Source: Pseudomonadota bacterium (GTDB taxonomy: Bacteria > Pseudomonadota > Gammaproteobacteria > Burkholderiales > Burkholderiaceae_C). Taken from it: a stretch of DNA of 64,000 bases. A program made the translations under genes and the position numbers. The notes beneath the pieces were generated by a model that was given only the letters and a program-made list of their open reading frames with translations, ran no database searches and had not been told where the DNA came from. Location of the stretch: the NCBI GenBank assembly GCA_018241225.1, contig JAFEEG010000011.1, forward strand, positions 62,001 through 126,000, written 5' to 3'. Of this stretch, positions 59,726-64,000 are shown piece after piece (the stretch's first letter is position 1; each line of letters opens with the position of its first letter).

Positions 59726-60694
59726 ATGCAGCTTTCCCGTCGCGCCTTGCTGGCCTTGGCCAGCGCCTCGTTGTTCAGCGTTGCCGCCCAGGCACAGGGC
59801 TGGCCTGCCAAGCCCATCCGCTTGATCGTTCCCTTTCCGCCCGGCGGCGGCACCGACATGATCACGCGCGAAGTCGCCAACAAGATGGCGGCCTTTGGCT
59901 ACACCTTCGTGGTGGAGAACCGGCCGGGTTCTGGCGGCAACCTGGGCGTCGATGCCGCAGCCAAGGCGCCGGCCGACGGCTACACGCTGGTGATGGGGCA
60001 GACCAGCAACGTGGCCATCAACGCCACGCTGTACGCCAAGCTGCCCTACGACCCGGTCAAGGACCTGACGCCGGTGGCACTGGTGGCCACCTCGCCGCTG
60101 GTGATCGTCACCGGCGCGGGCTCGCCGTTCAAGACCATCGCGGACGTGGTGAAGGCGGCCAAGGAAAAGCCGGGCAGCATCAACTACGCGACCTCGGGCA
60201 ATGGCACGGTGTCGCACCTGGCGGCGGAATCATTCCAGCGCGCCGCGGGCATCACGCTCACCCACATTCCCTACAAGGGCGCGGCGCAGGGCGCGACCGA
60301 CGTCATGAGCGGCCAGGTGCAGCTGTACCTGTCGACCGTGCCCACGCTGCTGGGCTTCATCAAGTCCGGCAAGATGCGTCCGCTGGCCGTCACCTCGCTG
60401 CAGCGGGTGGATGACATCAAGGACGTGCCGACCGTTGCCGAATCGGGCTACAAGAACTTCGAATCCACCACCTGGTTCGGCATCCTCGGCCCCGCGAACC
60501 TGCCCAAGGACGTGGTGGCCAAGCTCAACGCCGACTTCAACAAGGCGCTGAAGGACCCGAAGCTGGAAAAGCAGCTGAACGACCAGGGCGCGGACGTGGC
60601 CACCGGCACGCCCGAGCAATTCGCCAAGCTCGTGCGCGAGGACATTCCGCGCTGGGGCAAGCTGGTCAAGGAGTCGGGCGCCAAGGTCGACTGA
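59726..60694 (+). CDS. Bug-family solute-binding protein
   Basis: Periplasmic TctC/Bug receptor, 322 aa. Seen: signal MQLSRRALLALASASLFSVA to AQAQG, PIRLIVPFPPGGGTDMITRE, FVVENRPGSGGNLGVDAAAK, KAPADGYTLVMGQTSNVAIN, KPGSINYATSGNGTVSHLAA, THIPYKGAAQGATDVMSGQV. The start has AGGAGA 9 bp upstream. No membrane components follow. It is divergent from iclR (112 bp between starts) and lies upstream of the nad operon, with which it is not co-transcribed, since a hairpin and 233 bp separate them. It probably takes up a carboxylate used by the neighbouring catabolic genes. Confidence 0.88.
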   Translation: MQLSRRALLALASASLFSVAAQAQGWPAKPIRLIVPFPPGGGTDMITREVANKMAAFGYTFVVENRPGSGGNLGVDAAAKAPADGYTLVMGQTSNVAINATLYAKLPYDPVKDLTPVALVATSPLVIVTGAGSPFKTIADVVKAAKEKPGSINYATSGNGTVSHLAAESFQRAAGITLTHIPYKGAAQGATDVMSGQVQLYLSTVPTLLGFIKSGKMRPLAVTSLQRVDDIKDVPTVAESGYKNFESTTWFGILGPANLPKDVVAKLNADFNKALKDPKLEKQLNDQGADVATGTPEQFAKLVREDIPRWGKLVKESGAKVD

Positions 60695-60699
60695 GGCAT

Positions 60700-60719
60700 C
60701 GACTGAATTTTTTCAGTCG
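60700..60719 (+). terminator. Stem-loop after the Bug gene
   Basis: CGACTGA (60700-60706) pairs with TCAGTCG (60713-60719), with a T-rich loop, six bases past the stop. The T-run sits in the loop rather than after the stem, so it is an atypical terminator at best. Confidence 0.35.
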
Positions 60720-60801
60720 GCGAGAGGCCGCATTTCGTTCGGATCTGCGCGCCGTTGACGAAAGGCAAACGGTTGCGCAAGGACGGAAATCGGTTTCTCG
60801 A

Positions 60802-60820
60802 ATTTGCGAATAACGCAAAT
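60802..60820. promoter_or_regulatory. Perfect palindrome upstream of nadC, candidate NAD-biosynthesis operator
   Basis: ATTTGCG-AATAA-CGCAAAT is a perfect 7-bp-arm inverted repeat 108 bp before nadC, in the only AT-rich part of the gap. nad operons in other proteobacteria are controlled by dedicated repressors (for example NadQ, NrtR); which one, if any, binds here cannot be told. Confidence 0.45.
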
Positions 60821-60927
60821 AACTAAACGGTCCTTGTGCCGGCATCGCTAAGCGTCTAGAGTCCGCCAAATTTTTTTGCCCGCGCACCAACGGGCGCGCG
60901 CGGCTTCCCGGCTCCCGCTCAGTTTCG

Positions 60928-61830
60928 ATGTCCAGCCTTTCCGCCTCCCTCCCTTCCTCCTCCCCCTCGTTCAACATTCCGGACCTCGCCAAGCACGATG
61001 CGCTGCGCGCGCTGCAAGAGGACACCGGCAGCGGCGACCTCACCGCGGCACTGGTGCCTGCCGATGCCAGGGCCCATGCGCGGGTGCTGCTGCGCGAAGA
61101 CGCCACGCTGTGCGGCGCGCCCTGGGTCGAGGCCGTGATCAGCCGCCTCGACCCCAAGGCCAGCATCCGCTGGCTGCGCGGCGAAGGTGAGCGCTGCAAG
61201 GCCGGCGACGTGGTGCTCGAGCTGCAAGGGCACGCGCAGGCGCTGCTCACGGGCGAGCGCACGGCGCTCAACTTCCTGCAGTTGCTCAGCGCCGTGGCCA
61301 CGCGCACCGCCACCTATGTGGATGCGGTCAAGGGCACGCACGCCCACATCGTCGACACGCGCAAGACGCTGCCAGGCCTGCGCCTGGCGCAGAAGTACGC
61401 GGTGCGCGTCGGCGGCGGCACCAACCACCGCATCGGCTTGTACGACGCGATCCTGATCAAGGAGAACCACATCGCGGCAGCCGGCGGCGTGGCCCAGGCC
61501 CTGAAGGCCGCCGGCCGGGCCGGGAGCGAGGCGCAGTTCATCGAGATCGAGGTCGAGACGCTGGCGCAGCTGCAAGAGGCGCTGCTCCACGGTGCACGCA
61601 TGGTGCTGCTGGACAACATGGACCTGCCCACGCTGCGCGAGGCCGTGCGCATCAACGATGCAGCCGGCGACGGGCGCGCCATTCTCGAGATCTCGGGCGG
61701 CGTCACGCTCGACTCGGTGCGCACGCTAGCCGAAACCGGGGTCGACCGCATCTCGGTGGGCGCGCTCACCAAGGATGTGAAGGCCATCGATTTCTCGATG
61801 CGCTTCGAAGAAGAAGAAGAAGGAGCCTGA
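60928..61830 (+). CDS. nadC: Nicotinate-nucleotide diphosphorylase (carboxylating)
   Basis: Converts quinolinate and phosphoribosyl pyrophosphate to nicotinate mononucleotide. Seen: EDTGSGDLTAALVPADARAH, LTGERTALNFLQLLSAVATR, VDTRKTLPGLRLAQKYAVRV, GGGTNHRIGLYDAILIKENH and IEIEVETLAQLQEALLHGAR, with the ending EISGGVTLDSVRTLAETGVD typical of the barrel C-terminus. It is 300 aa, normal length. It is first of the nadC-nadA-nadB operon; nadA starts 3 bp downstream. A candidate operator lies upstream. Confidence 0.95.
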   Translation: MSSLSASLPSSSPSFNIPDLAKHDALRALQEDTGSGDLTAALVPADARAHARVLLREDATLCGAPWVEAVISRLDPKASIRWLRGEGERCKAGDVVLELQGHAQALLTGERTALNFLQLLSAVATRTATYVDAVKGTHAHIVDTRKTLPGLRLAQKYAVRVGGGTNHRIGLYDAILIKENHIAAAGGVAQALKAAGRAGSEAQFIEIEVETLAQLQEALLHGARMVLLDNMDLPTLREAVRINDAAGDGRAILEISGGVTLDSVRTLAETGVDRISVGALTKDVKAIDFSMRFEEEEEGA

Positions 61831-61833
61831 GCC

Positions 61834-62961
61834 ATGAGCGAGATGGTCAGCATCGACTTCGAGCAACCCGTATCCTTCGTGCCGGGCGGCGGCGCGCCCG
61901 CGTGCAGCACGCGCAATGCCTGGGCTCGCGTGCCGGCGGAGCCGACGCGCGCCGAACGCGGCGTGCTCAAGGACCGCATCCGCCAACTGCTGCGCGAGCA
62001 GCAGGCGGTGCTGGTGGCGCACTACTACGTGCACCCCGATCTCCAGGACCTGGCCGAGGAAACCGGCGGCCTGGTGGCCGATTCGCTGGAAATGGCGCGC
62101 TTTGGCCGCGACCACGCAGCGCGCACGCTGGTGGTGGCGGGCGTTCGCTTCATGGGCGAGACGGCCAAGATCCTCTCGCCCGACAAGCGCGTGCTCATGC
62201 CCGACCTGGACGCCACGTGTTCGCTCGACCTGGGCTGCCCCACGGAAGAGTTCAGCGCCTTCTGCGACCAGCATCCGGATCGCACCGTGCTCGTCTACGC
62301 CAACACCAGTGCCGCCGTGAAGGCGCGCGCCGACTGGATGGTGACCTCGGGCTGCGCACTCGATGTGGTGCGCGCGCTCACCGCCCAGGGCAAGAAGATC
62401 CTGTGGGCACCCGACCGCCACCTGGGCGACTACATCCGCCGCGAGACGGGGGCCGACCTGCTCAGCTGGGAAGGCGCGTGCATCGTGCACGACGAGTTCA
62501 AGGGGCTGGAGCTGGAATTGCTCAAGGAGCAGCACCCCAACGCCAAGGTGCTGGTGCACCCCGAGTCGCCCGCCGACGTGATCGCGCTGGCCGATGCGGT
62601 GGGTTCCACCGCGGGCATCCTCAGCGCAGCGAAGAACATGGATGCGCGCGAGTTCATCGTCGCCACCGACACGGGCCTGCTGCACAAGCTGCGCACGCTC
62701 AACCCCGGCAAGACCTTCATCGAGGCGCCAACCGCGGGCAACGGTGCCACCTGCAAGAGCTGCGCGCACTGCCCCTGGATGGCGATGAACGACCTGGCTG
62801 GCGTGGTGCGCGTGCTTGAAACCGGCGCCAACGAGGTCCACGTCGACCCCGCCACCGGCGAGCGAGCACGCTTGCCCATCGCGCGCATGCTCGACTTCAC
62901 CGCGGCGCTGAAGAACGGCAGTTCGGCCGTGGGCATTGCGCCGGGCATCGGGGTGGCGTGA
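61834..62961 (+). CDS. nadA: Quinolinate synthase A
   Basis: Condenses iminoaspartate with dihydroxyacetone phosphate to quinolinate using a 4Fe-4S cluster. Seen: [53 protein letters not shown] (first cluster region), [12 protein letters not shown] (second cysteine), [40 protein letters not shown] and [20 protein letters not shown] (third cysteine). It is 375 aa. The stop TGA shares its A with the nadB ATG (TGATG). The cluster is oxygen-sensitive in known NadA proteins. Confidence 0.95.
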   Translation: MSEMVSIDFEQPVSFVPGGGAPACSTRNAWARVPAEPTRAERGVLKDRIRQLLREQQAVLVAHYYVHPDLQDLAEETGGLVADSLEMARFGRDHAARTLVVAGVRFMGETAKILSPDKRVLMPDLDATCSLDLGCPTEEFSAFCDQHPDRTVLVYANTSAAVKARADWMVTSGCALDVVRALTAQGKKILWAPDRHLGDYIRRETGADLLSWEGACIVHDEFKGLELELLKEQHPNAKVLVHPESPADVIALADAVGSTAGILSAAKNMDAREFIVATDTGLLHKLRTLNPGKTFIEAPTAGNGATCKSCAHCPWMAMNDLAGVVRVLETGANEVHVDPATGERARLPIARMLDFTAALKNGSSAVGIAPGIGVA

Positions 62962-64000
62962 TGGCATCGCTCGCCTTCGACGTGCTGGTGGTCGGCAGCG
63001 GCCTCGCGGGGCTGACCACGGCCTTGCACCTGGCGCCCACGCACCGTGTCGCGGTGCTCACCAAGAAAAGCCTGTCCGACGGCGCCAGCCAGTGGGCCCA
63101 GGGCGGCATTGCGGCCGTGCTGGATGCAGGCGATAGCATCGATGCCCACGTCGACGACACGCTGGTGGCCGGCGCGGGCCTGTGCGACCTGCCGGCCACG
63201 CGCTTCGTGGTCGAAGGCGCGCCGGCATGCATTGCGTGGCTGCGCGAGCTGGGTGTTCCGTTCTCGCTCGAAGACGGCGAACTGCACCTGACCCGCGAGG
63301 GCGGCCACAGCCAGCGCCGCATCGTGCATGCGGCCGACGCCACCGGCGCGGCGGTGCAGCGCACGCTCATCGACGTGGCGCGGTGCACGCCCAACATCCA
63401 TTTCTTCGAGCACCACGCGCTGGTCGATCTCATTGCCGGCAGCGGCGCGGTGCAGGGCGCACCCGCCTGCGCCGGCGTGTATGCGCTGGACGAAAGCAGC
63501 GGCGAAGTGCTCGCCTTCACTGCACCCCACACCGTGCTGGCCACCGGCGGTGCGGGCCAGGTCTACCTGCACACCACCAACCCGGCCACCGCCACGGGCG
63601 ACGGCATCGCGGCTGCGTGGCGCGCGGGCTGCCGCGTGTCGAACATGGAGTTCATCCAGTTCCACCCGACCTCGCTGGCCCACCCCGATGCGCAGTCCTT
63701 CCTCATCAGCGAAGCGGTGCGCGGGGAGGGCGGTGTGCTCAAGCTGCCGGCGTCGGCGGGCGGCCATCGTTTCATGCCCGACCATGATGCGCGTGCCGAG
63801 CTGGCGCCGCGCGACGTGGTGGCACGGGCCATCGATGCGCAGATGAAGAAGCACGGGCTGGCCCACGTGCACCTGGACATCTCGCACCAGGGCGCGGATT
63901 TCCTGCATCACCATTTCCCGAACATCCTGGCGCGCTGCGCGCAGCATGGCATCGACATGACCCGCGAGCCGATTCCGGTGGTGCCGGCCGCGCACTACAC
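62961..64000 (+). CDS. nadB: L-aspartate oxidase (3' end outside window)
   Basis: Oxidises L-aspartate to iminoaspartate for quinolinate synthesis. Seen: the FAD-binding start FDVLVVGSGLAGLTTALHLA, KSLSDGASQWAQGGIAAVLD, RELGVPFSLEDGELHLTREG, GGHSQRRIVHAADATGAAVQ, HTVLATGGAGQVYLHTTNPA, GDGIAAAWRAGCRVSNMEFI, QFHPTSLAHPDAQSFLISEA and VRGEGGVLKL. About 346 of an expected 520-540 residues are present; the frame is still open at base 64000. The start overlaps nadA by one base. Together the three genes give de novo NAD from aspartate. Confidence 0.95.
   Translation, partial: MASLAFDVLVVGSGLAGLTTALHLAPTHRVAVLTKKSLSDGASQWAQGGIAAVLDAGDSIDAHVDDTLVAGAGLCDLPATRFVVEGAPACIAWLRELGVPFSLEDGELHLTREGGHSQRRIVHAADATGAAVQRTLIDVARCTPNIHFFEHHALVDLIAGSGAVQGAPACAGVYALDESSGEVLAFTAPHTVLATGGAGQVYLHTTNPATATGDGIAAAWRAGCRVSNMEFIQFHPTSLAHPDAQSFLISEAVRGEGGVLKLPASAGGHRFMPDHDARAELAPRDVVARAIDAQMKKHGLAHVHLDISHQGADFLHHHFPNILARCAQHGIDMTREPIPVVPAAHY

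Overview
The window is a GC-rich, densely coded bacterial chromosome segment. It most likely comes from a betaproteobacterium of the Burkholderiales, family Comamonadaceae (Variovorax-like). Three lines of evidence point there: three orphan Bug-type (tripartite tricarboxylate) solute-binding proteins, a LIV-type ABC transporter interleaved with two acyl-CoA ligase genes and facing a Crp/Fnr regulator, and an unsplit nadC-nadA-nadB operon. The genus is inference. I saw no rRNA, tRNA, insertion sequence, CRISPR array or prophage.

Layout. 1-4.2 kb: D-xylose-type sugar ABC transporter (xylF truncated by the window edge, xylH, a half-size ATPase) with a ROK repressor, then a convergent orphan Bug protein behind a shared terminator. 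5.4-13 kb: mixed housekeeping and stress genes (EF-G-like GTPase, TfoX-like protein, MBL-rhodanese fusion, 1-Cys peroxiredoxin, secreted lipase, methyltransferase, DUF2200 protein, small membrane protein). 12.6-21.0 kb: minus-strand operon of acyl-CoA synthetase, livG, livH, livM, solute-binding protein, livF and a PaaK-like ligase. It probably imports and CoA-activates an aromatic or fatty acid. It faces a Crp/Fnr gene across a nested palindrome. 22-27.8 kb: YbhB/PEBP protein, membrane cNMP-binding protein, nitronate monooxygenase-like protein with a hexanucleotide repeat, a truncated and an intact GNAT, a GYD protein, an amino-acid binding protein behind an unusual leader, and a redoxin.

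27.8-53.8 kb is the most unusual part. A class III nucleotide cyclase/AAA-ATPase/TPR protein (minus strand) is divergent from a 22.5-kb plus-strand operon of seven genes. These encode a 206-aa protein, a 3310-aa protein with a DUF6603-like region, proteins of 694, 339 and 1350 aa with no recognised function, a 1236-aa BNR/propeller-like protein, and an astacin-like zinc metalloprotease with a PPC domain. The first five junctions are ATGA or TGATG overlaps, and none of the seven products has a visible Sec signal. This is the best candidate for an undescribed multi-protein system.

53.9-55.0 kb: an XRE regulator and a frameshifted nucleotidyltransferase-like gene, probably a decayed toxin-antitoxin pair, under an AT-rich repeat-bearing promoter. 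55.2-60.7 kb: a catabolic cluster (RraA-like aldolase, 2-hydroxyacid dehydrogenase, Bug protein, SMP-30 lactonase, divergent IclR, second Bug protein). 60.9-64 kb: nadC-nadA-nadB for de novo NAD synthesis, with nadB cut by the window end.
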